Part shown: positions 33,496-43,204 of the stretch, in pieces
Layout of the letters: every line of letters starts with the position of its first letter
Numbering within the stretch: position 1 is the first letter of the stretch
Assembly (NCBI GenBank): GCA_017308495.1
Contig: JAFKES010000069.1
Span: 1-64,000 of the forward strand
Source: Afipia sp.
GTDB taxonomy: Bacteria; Pseudomonadota; Alphaproteobacteria; Rhizobiales; Xanthobacteraceae
Direction: 5' to 3'
Length of the DNA: 64,000 nt
Made by a program: the position numbers and the translations under genes
The notes under the pieces: model-generated
Database searches by the model: none
Told to the model about the DNA's origin: nothing
Seen by the model: the letters and a program-made list of their open reading frames with translations, nothing else

Positions 33496-34761
33496 ATGAG
33501 GCGGGTTGTCGTCACGGGCCTGGGCATGGTGTCGCCGCTCGCCAACGGTGTCGAGCCGACCTGGAAACGCATTCTCAACGGCGAGAGCGGCGCCAAGCGC
33601 GTCGAGACGTTCGACGTCTCCGACCTGACCTGCCAGATCGCCTGCATGGTTCCGCGCGGCGACGGCACCAATGGCACCTTCAATCCCGACGACTGGATGG
33701 AGCCGAAGGAGCAGCGCAAGGTCGACGATTTCATCATCTTCGCGATGGCGGCGGCGACCCAGGCGCTCGATGACGCCAACTGGCATCCTGCCACCGAAGA
33801 AGAAAAGTGCGCCACCGGCACCCTGATCGGTTCCGGCATCGGCGGAGTCGAGGGCATCGGCGAGGCCGCCGTGGTGCTCAAGGAGCGCGGTCCGCGCAAG
33901 CTGTCGCCGTTCTTCATTCCCGGCCGTCTCATCAACCTCGCCTCGGGCTATGTCTCGATCCGACACGGCCTCAAGGGGCCGAACCATGCGGTGGTGACGG
34001 CGTGCTCCACCGGCGCCCATGCGATCGGCGACGCGAGTCGCCTGATCGCTTTTGGCGACGCCGACGTGATGGTGGCGGGCGGCGCGGAATCCGCCGTCAA
34101 CCGCCTCGCCATGGCCGGCTTCTGCGCACTGCGCGCCATGGCCACCAAATACAACGACAATCCGACCACCGCCTCTCGCCCCTACGACAAGGATCGCGAC
34201 GGCTTCGTGATGGGCGAGGGCGCGGGCGTGGTGGTGCTCGAGGAGTACGAGCACGCCAAAAAGCGCGGCGCCAAGATTTACGCCGAGGTCGTCGGCTATG
34301 GCCTCTCGGGCGATGCCTATCACATCACCGCCCCGGCGGAGGATGGCGATGGCGCTTACCGCTGCATGTCGGCGGCGATGAAGCGCGCGGGCATCACGGC
34401 ATCCGATATCGATTACATCAACGCTCACGGCACCTCGACGCCGCTCGGCGACGAGATCGAGCTTGGCGCGGCGCAGCGGCTGCTCGGCGACGCGGCGTCC
34501 CGTGTGTCGATGTCCTCGACCAAGTCCTCGACCGGCCATCTGCTCGGCGCAGCCGGCGCGATCGAGGCGATTTTCTCGATCCTCGCGATTCGTGACAACA
34601 TCGCGCCGCCGACCATCAATCTCGACAATCCGTCGGTCGAGACCGCTATCGACCTCGTGCCCAAAAAGGCGCGACCGCGCAAGATCGACGTGGCGCTGTC
34701 GAACTCGTTCGGATTCGGCGGCACCAACGCGTCGCTGATCGTCCGCCGTCTGGCCGACTAA
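33496..34761 (+). CDS. fabF: 3-oxoacyl-ACP synthase II
   Basis: 421 residues. Catalytic Cys lies in VVTACSTGAHAIGDA, the first His in INAHGTSTPLGD and the second in STGHLLGAAGAIE, the full KAS I/II triad. It elongates acyl-ACP and in E. coli makes cis-vaccenate in a temperature-dependent way. The ATG at 33496 (MRRVVVTGLGMVSPL) has GGAGAGTGG just upstream; the longer frame begins with an unrelated Gly/Arg stretch. It lies in the fab cluster directly after acpP. Confidence 0.96.
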   Translation: MRRVVVTGLGMVSPLANGVEPTWKRILNGESGAKRVETFDVSDLTCQIACMVPRGDGTNGTFNPDDWMEPKEQRKVDDFIIFAMAAATQALDDANWHPATEEEKCATGTLIGSGIGGVEGIGEAAVVLKERGPRKLSPFFIPGRLINLASGYVSIRHGLKGPNHAVVTACSTGAHAIGDASRLIAFGDADVMVAGGAESAVNRLAMAGFCALRAMATKYNDNPTTASRPYDKDRDGFVMGEGAGVVVLEEYEHAKKRGAKIYAEVVGYGLSGDAYHITAPAEDGDGAYRCMSAAMKRAGITASDIDYINAHGTSTPLGDEIELGAAQRLLGDAASRVSMSSTKSSTGHLLGAAGAIEAIFSILAIRDNIAPPTINLDNPSVETAIDLVPKKARPRKIDVALSNSFGFGGTNASLIVRRLAD

Positions 34762-35082
34762 GACGCAGGCGGTCGGCCGACGCATGCGTCATGCGCATGC
34801 AAGTCGCCGCCGTTCAAACCTCGGCCCTTTGAGTCTTCCCCATGAAAATCGCGCAACAGGCCGTCGCGGTCGCCGTCATGCCGTCTTTTCGTCCCGCGCG
34901 CGTCCATCGATATCATTGCGAATATGCCATTGTTCGCCTACGAATATTGTCGTGGCTTGCTGTGGACTGAAGCGCGGGGGACGTTTCCCCGTTTTGCCAT
35001 ATTCGGACATAATTTCTCTCGCGGGCGCGCCTATAACAAACCCGAACAAACGGCACGGCCCGACAGAACTCAGGTTGCCTTG
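34762..35082. other. Intergenic region fabF-mltG
   Basis: 321 bases with no gene. Locally AT-richer around 34910-35040; a CATAAT (35008-35013) and a TATAAC (35032-35037) could be -10 elements for mltG, but neither has a good -35. No repeat or terminator stands out. Confidence 0.5.
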
Positions 35083-36432
35083 ATGAGCCAGAGACCTCCG
35101 ATATCGCCTCGAAGTCCGCGCGCGGCGCTCGAGCCCGAGCAGGTTCCGCAGCCGCCGAAGCATTCGCGGCGCGCGCGCAATCCTTTTGTCATCATCGGTA
35201 ATGCCATCATCACCTTCCTGATCATCGCGATGATCGCGGGGGGCGCTGTCTTCTATTACGGCCGGCAGGTCATCGAGGCCAAAGGGCCGTTGACCGAGGA
35301 TAAGGTCGTCAACATTCCGCCGCGTGCGGGCATGACCGATATCGGTGACATCCTGCAGAAGGCGGGCGTCATCACCGCCGACCGCTGGACCTTCATCGGC
35401 AGCGTGCTCGCTCTCAACGCGCGCTCGGGATTGAAGTCGGGCGAATATCTGTTCCTGAAGAACGCCAGCCTGCGCGACGTCATCAACACCATCGTCGAAG
35501 GCAAGGTGGTGCAGCATGCCTTCACCATTCCCGAGGGACTAACCTCCGAGCAGATCGTGGCGCGGATTCAGGACAGCGACATTTTCAACGGCTCGATCAA
35601 GGAGCAGCCGCGCGAGGGCACGCTGTTGCCCGACACCTACAACTTCCCGCGCGGCACGCCGCGCGATCAGGTGATCCAGCGCATGCAGCAGGCGCAGAAG
35701 CGCGTGGTGGCCGATGTGTGGGCGCGCCGCAACCCGGACATTCCGGTGCGTACGCCCGAGCAACTGGTGATCCTCGCCTCCATCGTCGAGAAGGAAACCG
35801 GCAAGGCCGACGAGCGCAGCCGCGTCGCGGCGGTGTTCGCCAATCGTCTGCGCCAGAAGATCAAGCTGCAGTCCGATCCGACGATCATCTACGGCCTCGT
35901 CGGCGGCAGGGGCACGCTCGGCCGGCCGATCAAGCGCAGCGAGATTCAGCAGCCGTCGCCCTACAACACCTATGTGATCGACGGCCTGCCGCCGGGCCCC
36001 ATCGCCAATCCGGGCCGCGCCTCGCTGGAGGCTACCGCCAATCCGGCGCGCACCCGCGACCTGTTCTTCGTCGCGGATGGCACCGGCGGTCATGTCTTCA
36101 CGGAGACCTATGACCAGCATCAGAAGAATGTCGGCAAGCTGCGCAGCCTCGAGCGCCAGCAGCAGAACGACGCGGTGGAGGTGGACGATCAGCCGGCCGC
36201 AGCGCCGCCGACGCCGTCTGCTCCGGGGTCGACGGCTCCGGCCGCGAGCGCGCCCAAGCCCGCTCCCAAAGCGGCCCCGAAGGCGAAAGGCTCGGCCAAG
36301 GGCGCATCATCGCACGGGCCGGCCAGCATCGTCGCCACTGAGCCGTCCACGGGCAGCACGGCCGCTACCGCCGCGCGCCGGCGGGTGGCGAAGCCGGCCC
36401 CGGCGGCCGCCGAGCCTGCCGAGGACGAATAG
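35083..36432 (+). CDS. mltG: Endolytic transglycosylase MltG
   Basis: 449 residues. A cytoplasmic Pro/Arg-rich segment of about 40 residues precedes one membrane helix (ITFLIIAMIAGGAVFYY), then the periplasmic YceG domain with LPDTYNFPRGT and the catalytic Glu in LASIVEKETGKA; YNTYVIDGLPPGPIANPG is the family's terminal motif. The last 110 residues are an Ala/Pro/Ser-rich tail absent from E. coli MltG. It cleaves nascent glycan strands to release them from elongation. The ATG at 35083 is used. Confidence 0.94.
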   Translation: MSQRPPISPRSPRAALEPEQVPQPPKHSRRARNPFVIIGNAIITFLIIAMIAGGAVFYYGRQVIEAKGPLTEDKVVNIPPRAGMTDIGDILQKAGVITADRWTFIGSVLALNARSGLKSGEYLFLKNASLRDVINTIVEGKVVQHAFTIPEGLTSEQIVARIQDSDIFNGSIKEQPREGTLLPDTYNFPRGTPRDQVIQRMQQAQKRVVADVWARRNPDIPVRTPEQLVILASIVEKETGKADERSRVAAVFANRLRQKIKLQSDPTIIYGLVGGRGTLGRPIKRSEIQQPSPYNTYVIDGLPPGPIANPGRASLEATANPARTRDLFFVADGTGGHVFTETYDQHQKNVGKLRSLERQQQNDAVEVDDQPAAAPPTPSAPGSTAPAASAPKPAPKAAPKAKGSAKGASSHGPASIVATEPSTGSTAATAARRRVAKPAPAAAEPAEDE

Positions 36433-36464
36433 AGCGTTTGTGTTCGGCCGAATCTCATTGATCC

Positions 36465-36585
36465 GTCATGACCGGATTTGTTCCGGCCATCCACGTCTTG
36501 AAAAGCGTTAAGCTAGTAAGACGCAGATGCCCGGCACATAAGGGCGTTCACGCCCGTCTGCGGCGGGTTGTGGCCGGGCATGACG
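36465..36585. repeat. Dispersed palindromic repeat, copy 4
   Basis: GTCATGACCGGATTTGTTCC with CATCCACGTCTTG at the left, and AAGACGCAGATGCCCGGCAC plus GGCCGGGCATGACG at the right. The inner GGGCGTTCACGCCC block is shared with copy 1. It lies between mltG and yicC. Confidence 0.8.
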
Positions 36586-36709
36586 AAAGCTGATTCGATC
36601 TCGAGCAAACCCCCTCTGGCATACCGCACCCGAATTGTCCGGCCTTGCGTGCGCGGCTGAATTCGGGGACAAGCGGGCTCGATCCCACATCTTACGGAGA
36701 AGTTTGGCA

Positions 36710-37597
36710 ATGGCGCTGTCGAGCATGACCGGCTTTGCGAGGAGCCACGGCACCAGCGGGCCTTATGTATTCGAATGGGAATTGAAGTCCGTCAACGCCA
36801 AGGGATTCGACTTCCGCATGCGGCTGCCGCCGGGCTGGGACGAGATCGAACCCGTCGCTCGCAAGCGCGCCGCCGAAGCGCTGTCGCGCGGTACCGTCTA
36901 CGCCAATCTCTCCGTCAAGCGCTCCGGTGCGGCGACGGTCGTGCGCGTCAATGACGAGGTGCTGACCTCGATCCTCAAGGTCGCCGCCGAGATCACGGAG
37001 AAGACCGACGCCGTCGCGCCGAGCGTCGATGGGCTGATAGCGATCAAGGGCGTGATCGAAGTGGTGGAGCCCGAAAGCGATGAGGCCGAACTGGCGGCCG
37101 CGCGCGCCGCGGTCGCCGCCGCGTTCGAGCGGGCGTTGCAGGGGCTGATCGATATGCGCCGCCGCGAGGGTGTGACGCTCGGCCAGATCCTGTCGCAGCG
37201 CATGGACGATATCGAGCGTCTGGCCGCGCGCGCCGAAGCCGCGCCGGGCCGCAAGCCGGAGGCGATCCGCGCGCGCATCGCCGAACAGGTCGCGGTGCTG
37301 CTCGATGCCTCGGACCGGTTCGATCCGGACCGGCTCAGCCAGGAAGCGATCATGATCGCCACCCGGGCCGACATCCGCGAGGAACTCGACCGCATCGCCT
37401 CCCATGTCGCCCAGGCGCGCGAACTGATCGGGACGGGCGGTCCGGTCGGGCGGCGGCTGGATTTCCTCGCGCAGGAATTCAATCGCGAGGTCAACACCAC
37501 CTGCTCGAAGTCGAACGACATCGAACTGACCAACACCGGCCTCGAGATGAAGAACGTGGTCGAGCAGTTCCGCGAGCAGGTTCAGAATCTGGAATAG
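36710..37597 (+). CDS. yicC: YicC family endoribonuclease/adaptor
   Basis: 295 residues. The N-terminal MALSSMTGFARSHG and WELKSVNAKGFDFRMRLP, and the C-terminal DUF1732 segment GRRLDFLAQEFNREVNTTCSKSND, define YicC. E. coli YicC is an RNase involved in small-RNA turnover. Here it is next to gmk, the usual yicC-gmk neighbourhood. GGAGAAG lies about 10 bases before the ATG; a longer frame upstream overlaps repeat-flanking sequence. Confidence 0.94.
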   Translation: MALSSMTGFARSHGTSGPYVFEWELKSVNAKGFDFRMRLPPGWDEIEPVARKRAAEALSRGTVYANLSVKRSGAATVVRVNDEVLTSILKVAAEITEKTDAVAPSVDGLIAIKGVIEVVEPESDEAELAAARAAVAAAFERALQGLIDMRRREGVTLGQILSQRMDDIERLAARAEAAPGRKPEAIRARIAEQVAVLLDASDRFDPDRLSQEAIMIATRADIREELDRIASHVAQARELIGTGGPVGRRLDFLAQEFNREVNTTCSKSNDIELTNTGLEMKNVVEQFREQVQNLE

Positions 37598-37679
37598 GGC
37601 TCCGCGACGCCGGGAGCGCGTGAGCGGCCGGCGCGGGACGATCGGGCAAGGTTTCTGAAAGGGCATTGGGGATTTCGTC

Positions 37680-38336
37680 ATGAGCATCAGCGGCAGCTTG
37701 CAGGGCGTCGAACGGCGCGGACTGATGTTCGTGCTGTCGTCGCCGTCGGGCGCGGGAAAATCCACGCTGGCGCGGATGCTGATCGAGCGGATGCCGGCGC
37801 TGAGCATGTCGGTGTCGGTGACCACGCGCCGGATGCGTCCGGGCGAGGTCGACGGCGCCGATTATCATTTCATCGACAAGGCGACGTTCGATGCGATGGT
37901 CGCCAATGGCGAGCTTCTTGAACATGCATCGGTGTTCGATCATCATTACGGCACGCCGCGCAAGCCGGTGGAGACGGCGCTGGCGGGTGGACAGGACGTG
38001 CTGTTCGATATCGACTGGCAGGGCACGCAGCAGCTGCGCGAGACGGCGCGCGGCGATGTGGTCAGCGTTTTCATCCTGCCGCCGTCGGCCGCCGATCTGG
38101 AACGGCGGCTGCACACCCGTGCGCAGGATTCCGCCGAGGTCATTCGCGGCCGGATGAACCGCGCCAGCCACGAACTGAGCCACTGGGCCGAGTACGACTA
38201 CGTGGTCACCAACAACCAGCTCGATTCCGCCTACAGCGAGGTGGAATTCATCCTCAAGGCCGAGCGGCTCAGGCGCGAGCGCCAGACCGGCCTGTCGGCT
38301 TTCGTGCGCGAGTTGCAGAAGCAGCTTGAGCCGTAA
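37680..38336 (+). CDS. gmk: Guanylate kinase
   Basis: 218 residues. The P-loop SSPSGAGKSTLARML lies at residues 20-34, followed by the GMP-binding SVTTRRMRPGEVDGADYHF, and the lid region GTPRKPV. It phosphorylates GMP to GDP, linking the purine genes of this window (purF, purM, purN, ndk) to nucleotides and (p)ppGpp. It lies 82 bases after yicC. A strong hairpin follows immediately. Confidence 0.96.
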   Translation: MSISGSLQGVERRGLMFVLSSPSGAGKSTLARMLIERMPALSMSVSVTTRRMRPGEVDGADYHFIDKATFDAMVANGELLEHASVFDHHYGTPRKPVETALAGGQDVLFDIDWQGTQQLRETARGDVVSVFILPPSAADLERRLHTRAQDSAEVIRGRMNRASHELSHWAEYDYVVTNNQLDSAYSEVEFILKAERLRRERQTGLSAFVRELQKQLEP

Positions 38337-38356
38337 CGCGCCGGATGACCGGCGCG
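38337..38356. terminator. Hairpin between convergent gmk and secreted hypothetical
   Basis: CGCGCCGG and CCGGCGCG pair perfectly around an ATGA tetraloop directly after the gmk stop codon. A weak T run follows. It likely serves both convergent genes. Confidence 0.5.
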
Positions 38357-38373
38357 CTACTTTCGCGCAACCG

Positions 38374-39315
38374 TCACGCGGTCTGATCGCGCGTCGAGCG
38401 CAGCAGCGCCTCGATCTCGTCGATGCGGTCATTCCGCTCCGGCGCGATGCCGTGACGCGGCGCACGGCTCGCCGGAGCACCGGACGGACGTGCGGGCTGG
38501 CTCCTGACCCGATGATCGCGCGGTCCATCGATGGTGGGCGTGGCGATGTCCCACATCGGCCGTCCGTTCGCCGGAGCGGCGGCCGTCCGTCGCCGCCAGA
38601 CATATTTGAACAGGACGCTGACCAGCACGGCGAGCAGCGCCAGCGCCAGCGTCACCCCGATCAAGAGAATGCGGAACGGGCTCAGCACGTCATCATGCGC
38701 GGCTTGAGTTGTGGGGGCGGCACGATCGGTGGCAGCCGCGGTCGGCGCCGGCGTCGCTGCGGCGACCTGCATGCGGGGCGCGGGGGCGGCTGCCTGCGCA
38801 ATCTGCGCGCTGGCCGTATTGTTTGCGGGCCATCGCGCGGCGACGGCGGCGTCGCCCGGTGCGTTCGCAGCCGCGTCGGCGGCGGATGACGGATCGCCGG
38901 CCGCCGGTGAAGTCGCCTGCTGTCTTTGCTCCGGCATCGGCGGCCAGGTGGTTTCGGCCAGCGTGGGCTGATCCTCGTCCGGCGTGGTGAGTTCGGCGCG
39001 CGCATTCTCGACCGTCGCTGTGCGGGCCGCTTTCGCTTTCGGCTTCGCCGGTGCGGCGGCGGCCGTCGTGGCGTCACCGGCAGCAGCGGCGGTCTTGCCG
39101 GCTCTGGCGGCTTCGTCGGCGAGATACCAGCATTTGCGCTTGGTGCCTTTTTCCACGCGGTAGTACCAGTGGGCGCCAGCCGGCGTCGCGCCTTTCGGCG
39201 CGGCGAGGCATTCGTCCGCGGCGCGCGCCGCAGAGCCGGTCATGGTCGCCAAAGCGAGGCCGCTTAGTGAAGTGACGGTTACTGCCAACGCCCACGCGAT
39301 GCCGCGATGTTGCAT
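38374..39315 (-). CDS. Secreted / membrane-anchored hypothetical protein
   Basis: 313 residues. A signal peptide (cleavage near AARA, residue 32) is followed by a short conserved-looking module with two Cys: DECLAAPKGATPAGAHWYYR and KRKCWYLAD (Cys36, Cys62). A long Ala/Pro/Thr-rich stretch follows, then one membrane helix (about residues 214-238) and a basic cytoplasmic tail of about 75 residues ending in a DEIEALLRS helix. The WYYR/CWYLAD module occurs repeatedly in Nitrobacteraceae secreted proteins; its function is unknown to me. It stands alone between converging gmk and divergent genes. Confidence 0.75.
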   Translation of the reverse strand: MQHRGIAWALAVTVTSLSGLALATMTGSAARAADECLAAPKGATPAGAHWYYRVEKGTKRKCWYLADEAARAGKTAAAAGDATTAAAAPAKPKAKAARTATVENARAELTTPDEDQPTLAETTWPPMPEQRQQATSPAAGDPSSAADAAANAPGDAAVAARWPANNTASAQIAQAAAPAPRMQVAAATPAPTAAATDRAAPTTQAAHDDVLSPFRILLIGVTLALALLAVLVSVLFKYVWRRRTAAAPANGRPMWDIATPTIDGPRDHRVRSQPARPSGAPASRAPRHGIAPERNDRIDEIEALLRSTRDQTA

Positions 39316-39539
39316 GTTGTCCCCCTGCGGTTGGCTGTCCCAAACAGCTTTCGCGTTAGGTTTTCAGTGACGAATGGGGTCGGAATGGGCCGCAAATCCG
39401 GACTCGTCGGGGCTTAATTCGGGCGAGCGCCGTGCCCGGCTGGAACCGCTAAAGCGGACTTGACCGGCCGCGACGGCGTCGGCCATGTCTGCGCGCGGAT
39501 GTCCGCCACGGTCGCGGGCTGCGTATCGAGGAGCCGCTT

Positions 39540-40223
39540 GTGATCCCCTGGAACCTGCTGGACACCGCGCAAATTCCCGGCGGCGGCGAATTGCGCCTGA
39601 TGCGGCGCGGCGCGGAATTTTCCATCAAGCTCGGCCAGAACGAACTGATGAACAGCCGCCTCAGCGGCTCGGAGCAGGCGCTGGCGACGCTGGCCTGCGA
39701 ACGGCTGCGCAGAGGCGCGAAGCCACGTCTTCTGATCGGCGGCCTCGGCATGGGTTTTACGCTGCGCGCGGCGCTGTCCGCCCTCGACGCCGATGCGCGG
39801 ATCACCGTCGCCGAACTGGTGCCGGAGGTCGTCGCCTGGGCGCGCGGGCCGATGGCGGAGGTGTTCGCCGGCTGTCTCGACGATCCGCGCGTCAGCGTGC
39901 GCGAACAGGATGTCGGCCACGTGATCCACGGCGGTCCGGCGGCTTTCGATGCGATCCTGCTCGATGTCGACAACGGGCCCGAGGGCCTGAGCCGCGAGGC
40001 CAACGACGCGCTCTACAGCGCCCGCGGGCTTGCCGCCGCGCATCGGGCGCTGCGTCCGGGCGGGGTGCTGGCGGTGTGGTCGTCGGGGCCGGACCCGCGC
40101 TTCACCCAGCGGCTGCGCCGGGCCGGCTTCGATGTCGATGAAGTCAACACGCGCGCCAACGGCAAGCGCGGCGGCGCGCGTCATGTCATCTGGATGGCGA
40201 CGCGGCTCAGTTCGTCAGCATGA
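39540..40223 (+). CDS. Spermidine synthase-like methyltransferase-fold protein
   Basis: 227 residues. The Rossmann-type core is visible: LLIGGLGMGFTLRAALS (about residues 63-79, the G-x-G-x-G loop), VAELVPEVVAW, and DAILLDVDNGPEGL, the arrangement of spermidine-synthase/SpeE-like proteins. It lacks the N-terminal SpeE domain, so polyamine synthesis is not proven; many such proteins are annotated only as SpeE-like. The GTG start is chosen for its GAGGAG 8 bases upstream. Its 3' end overlaps the convergent alcohol dehydrogenase by 17 bases. Confidence 0.78.
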   Translation: MIPWNLLDTAQIPGGGELRLMRRGAEFSIKLGQNELMNSRLSGSEQALATLACERLRRGAKPRLLIGGLGMGFTLRAALSALDADARITVAELVPEVVAWARGPMAEVFAGCLDDPRVSVREQDVGHVIHGGPAAFDAILLDVDNGPEGLSREANDALYSARGLAAAHRALRPGGVLAVWSSGPDPRFTQRLRRAGFDVDEVNTRANGKRGGARHVIWMATRLSSSA

Positions 40224-41265
40224 TGCGGCCGACCACCTTGCCGGCGCGCAACTGGTCGATCCACTTCTGCACGTCGCCCATCGGCTCGTCCTTCATCGGC
40301 GTCGGCTTGACCTTGCCGGCGCGGGCCAGCGCCATCAGCTCCTGCGCTTCCGCCAGCGTGCCGGTCATGAAGCCTTCGATGGTCATGCGCTTGTAGATCC
40401 ACTGCACCATCGGCAGGTTGAAGTTGCCGCCCATCAGGCCGGAGATCACGATCTTGCCGCCGCGCGCCAGCACGCCCATGGCGAAGGCCATCGACTTCTC
40501 GTTGCCGGCGAAATCCACCACCTCGTCGAAGCCACCGTCGGTCTCCTTGAGAATGCGCTTGACGATATCCGGCTCGGAGGGGTCGTAGGCCATCGCCGCG
40601 CCGTTCTTCAGCGCGCTCTCGCGCGCCGAGGCGCTGAGATCGGCGACGGTGACCGGCTGCTTGAACATCGCCTGCGCGAGCGAGACGCCCATCATGCCGA
40701 CGCCGCCGAGGCCGATCAGCAGCAGGTTGCGCTGGCGCGGACGATCGACGAGACGCTTGAGCGCGCCATAGGCCGTGATGCCGGAGCACATCAGCGTGGC
40801 TGCGGTATCGATCGGCACCTGTCCGTAGTCGATCAGATACTTCTGGTCAGGCACGAGAACGTGGCTGGCGAAGCCGCCGTCGATCGAGACGCCGAGGAAG
40901 CGGTTGCGCGCGCACAGGTTCTCGTCGCCGGCGAGGCAGTCGCGACACTTGCCGCAGCCGATCCAGGGGAACACCGCCATCTTCTTGCCGATCAGCGCCT
41001 TGTCGGCGTCGGGGCCGACCTCGTCGACCACGCCGGCGATCTCATGGCCGAGGGTGAAGGGCAGCGTCATGCCGCGGGTGGTGTCGAGCCGCTTGCCGTT
41101 GCCGATATCGGCGTAGCCATCCTGGATGTGCAGATCGGAGTGGCACAGGCCGCAGCGTTCGATGCGGACCAGGACCTCGCGGCCCTGCGGCGTCGGGGTG
41201 TCGACGATGGTTTCGCACAGCGGAGCATCGAACTTGACGAGAGACTGGCGGCGCATCTGGGCCAT
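40207..41265 (-). CDS. Zinc-dependent alcohol dehydrogenase (MDR family)
   Basis: 352 residues. Catalytic zinc ligands lie in GLCHSDLH (Cys41) and LGHE (His74-Glu75); the structural zinc lobe has Cys104, Cys107, Cys110 and Cys118; LIGLGGVG near residue 185 binds NAD(P). It resembles the AdhP-like group. The reaction is alcohol/aldehyde interconversion; substrate unknown. It ends 17 bases inside the end of the convergent SpeE-like gene and begins 13 bases after the rsmA stop, so it may be a distal member of the lptG-rsmA operon. Confidence 0.92.
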   Translation of the reverse strand: MAQMRRQSLVKFDAPLCETIVDTPTPQGREVLVRIERCGLCHSDLHIQDGYADIGNGKRLDTTRGMTLPFTLGHEIAGVVDEVGPDADKALIGKKMAVFPWIGCGKCRDCLAGDENLCARNRFLGVSIDGGFASHVLVPDQKYLIDYGQVPIDTAATLMCSGITAYGALKRLVDRPRQRNLLLIGLGGVGMMGVSLAQAMFKQPVTVADLSASARESALKNGAAMAYDPSEPDIVKRILKETDGGFDEVVDFAGNEKSMAFAMGVLARGGKIVISGLMGGNFNLPMVQWIYKRMTIEGFMTGTLAEAQELMALARAGKVKPTPMKDEPMGDVQKWIDQLRAGKVVGRIMLTN

Positions 41266-41277
41266 GGGGCTTCTCCG

Positions 41278-42144
41278 TTACGGTGTTTTTGCTTTTGCCG
41301 CTGTTATATCCGTCAATTCCCGCGCCATGGCAACAAAGCCGGCAACCGGGATGGTTTCCGCGCGCTGGGTCGGATCGACGCCTGCGGCGGCCGCGAGGCA
41401 GGCCGGATCGACGCCGAGCGGCTTCAGGCTCTGGCGCAGCATCTTGCGGCGCTGGCCGAACGCCGCCGCCGCAACACGCTCCAGCGCCCGCCGGTCGCAC
41501 GGCTCGGGCGCCGCGCGCGGGACCAGCCGCACCACCGACGAAGTGACCTTCGGCGGCGGCACGAAGGCGCCGGGCGCGATGTCGAACAGGATGCGTGTCT
41601 CGGCGCGCCAATTGGCCAGCACGCCGAGGCGGCCATAGGCGTCGTCGTCCTCGCGGGCGACGATGCGCTCGGCGACCTCGCGCTGAAACATCAGCACCAT
41701 CATGTCGTACCACGGCGGCCACGGCTCGGCGCACAGCCAGTCGACCAGCAGCACGGTGGCGATGTTGTAGGGCAGGTTGGCGACGATCTTCGCCCGCGCG
41801 CCGTCGAGATAGGGGCGGGGATCGAATGTCATCGCATCGTCATTGACGATGGTGAGGCGGCCGGGATAGCGCGCGGCGATTTCCTCGAGCGCGGGAATGG
41901 CGCGTTCGTCGCGCTCGACCGCGATGACGCGACGGACGTTCTGGGCGAGCAGGGCGCGCGTCAGCCCGCCGGGGCCGGGGCCGATCTCGACGATGGTGGC
42001 ATCCTCCAGCGGCGCGGCGGCGCGCGCGATCCGCGACGTCAGGTTGAGATCGAGCAGGAAGTTCTGGCCGAGCGATTTGCGGGCGGACAGCTCGAAGCGG
42101 CGGATGACGTCACTGAGCGGTGGCAGATCGTCGATGGCGCTCAT
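41278..42144 (-). CDS. rsmA: 16S rRNA dimethyladenosine methyltransferase A
   Basis: 288 residues. SLGQNFLLD opens the conserved region, [15 protein letters not shown] is the SAM site and ANLPYNIAT is the adenine-methylase NPPY-like motif. It dimethylates two adenosines near the 3' end of 16S rRNA late in 30S assembly. Its ATG overlaps the pdxA stop (ATGA arrangement, 4 bases), which implies translational coupling. The pdxA-rsmA pairing is widespread in proteobacteria. Confidence 0.96.
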   Translation of the reverse strand: MSAIDDLPPLSDVIRRFELSARKSLGQNFLLDLNLTSRIARAAAPLEDATIVEIGPGPGGLTRALLAQNVRRVIAVERDERAIPALEEIAARYPGRLTIVNDDAMTFDPRPYLDGARAKIVANLPYNIATVLLVDWLCAEPWPPWYDMMVLMFQREVAERIVAREDDDAYGRLGVLANWRAETRILFDIAPGAFVPPPKVTSSVVRLVPRAAPEPCDRRALERVAAAAFGQRRKMLRQSLKPLGVDPACLAAAAGVDPTQRAETIPVAGFVAMARELTDITAAKAKTP

Positions 42145-43145
42145 GCCCGTGAGGCCGCCGCCATGCGCGCGGCCAGGCGCAGCGCCGCGATCAGGCTCGA
42201 CGGATTGGCCCGCCCGGTGCCCGCGATGTCGAAGGCGGTGCCGTGGTCCGGCGAGGTGCGGATGAAGGGCAGGCCGAGCGTGACGTTGACGCCGTCGTCG
42301 AACGCGATGGTCTTGATCGGGATCAGCGCCTGATCGTGATACATGCAGATCGCGCAGTCATAAGTCGCCCGCGCGGCGGCATGGAACATGGTGTCGGCGG
42401 GCAGCGGGCCGCGCGCGTCGATGCCTTCGCCGCGCAGCGTGGCGATGGCGGGGGCGATGATCGCCTGGTCCTCGTCGCCGAGCGCGCCGTCCTCGCCCGC
42501 GTGGGGATTGAGGCCGGAGATCGCGAGGCGCGGCCGGGCGATGCCGAGCTTCGCGGTAAGCTCCGCCGCAACGATCCGCGCGGTCGTGACGATCAGTTCG
42601 CTGGTGAGCTGGGCGATGGCGTCGCGCAGCGACAAATGGATGGTGACCGGCACCACCGCAAGCTCGGGCGACCACAGCATCATCACCGGATGCGGCACCG
42701 CGCCGATAGCGCCGGCGAGCTGCGCCAGGAATTCGGTGTGGCCGGGATGGGAGAAGCCGGCGCGGTAGAGCACGCTTTTTGCGATCGGGTTGGTGACGAG
42801 CGCGCTGGCGCGGCCTTCCACCACGTCGGCGACGGCGTGGCGGATGGCGGCGATGGCGCTTGGCGCGCTGCTGTGGTCGGGCTCGCCGGGACGGGCGGTG
42901 GCGCGAACGCCGCTTGCGACCACCGGCAGGGCGTCAGGGAAAGTGGCGGCCGCTTCCGCCGCCTCGACATCTGCGAAGGCGATATCGAGGCCGAGATGGC
43001 GCGCGCGCGCTGCCATGAAGGCGCTGTCGCCGATCAGGTAGAAGGCGGGCAGCGCGAGTTCGCGGCGCTTCATCCAGGCCGCGATGGCGATGTCGGGCCC
43101 GATGCCCGCCGGCTCGCCGATGGTCAGCGCGAGAGGTTTGCTCAT
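42141..43145 (-). CDS. pdxA: 4-hydroxythreonine-4-phosphate dehydrogenase
   Basis: 334 residues. It starts [17 protein letters not shown], the PdxA signature, and has the metal-binding [16 protein letters not shown] and [12 protein letters not shown] motifs. It acts in the DXP-dependent pathway to pyridoxal phosphate, which alr in this window uses as cofactor. The ATG at 43145 is chosen; 66 upstream in-frame residues lie within the preceding gene in another frame. It overlaps rsmA by 4 bases and follows the SurA-like gene closely. Confidence 0.96.
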   Translation of the reverse strand: MSKPLALTIGEPAGIGPDIAIAAWMKRRELALPAFYLIGDSAFMAARARHLGLDIAFADVEAAEAAATFPDALPVVASGVRATARPGEPDHSSAPSAIAAIRHAVADVVEGRASALVTNPIAKSVLYRAGFSHPGHTEFLAQLAGAIGAVPHPVMMLWSPELAVVPVTIHLSLRDAIAQLTSELIVTTARIVAAELTAKLGIARPRLAISGLNPHAGEDGALGDEDQAIIAPAIATLRGEGIDARGPLPADTMFHAAARATYDCAICMYHDQALIPIKTIAFDDGVNVTLGLPFIRTSPDHGTAFDIAGTGRANPSSLIAALRLAARMAAASRA

Positions 43146-43204
43146 GATGGCCGCGACGCTGCTCCCAGGCTTGCCATGGCTACGAGCATAGGCATGAGCC
43201 TGCT

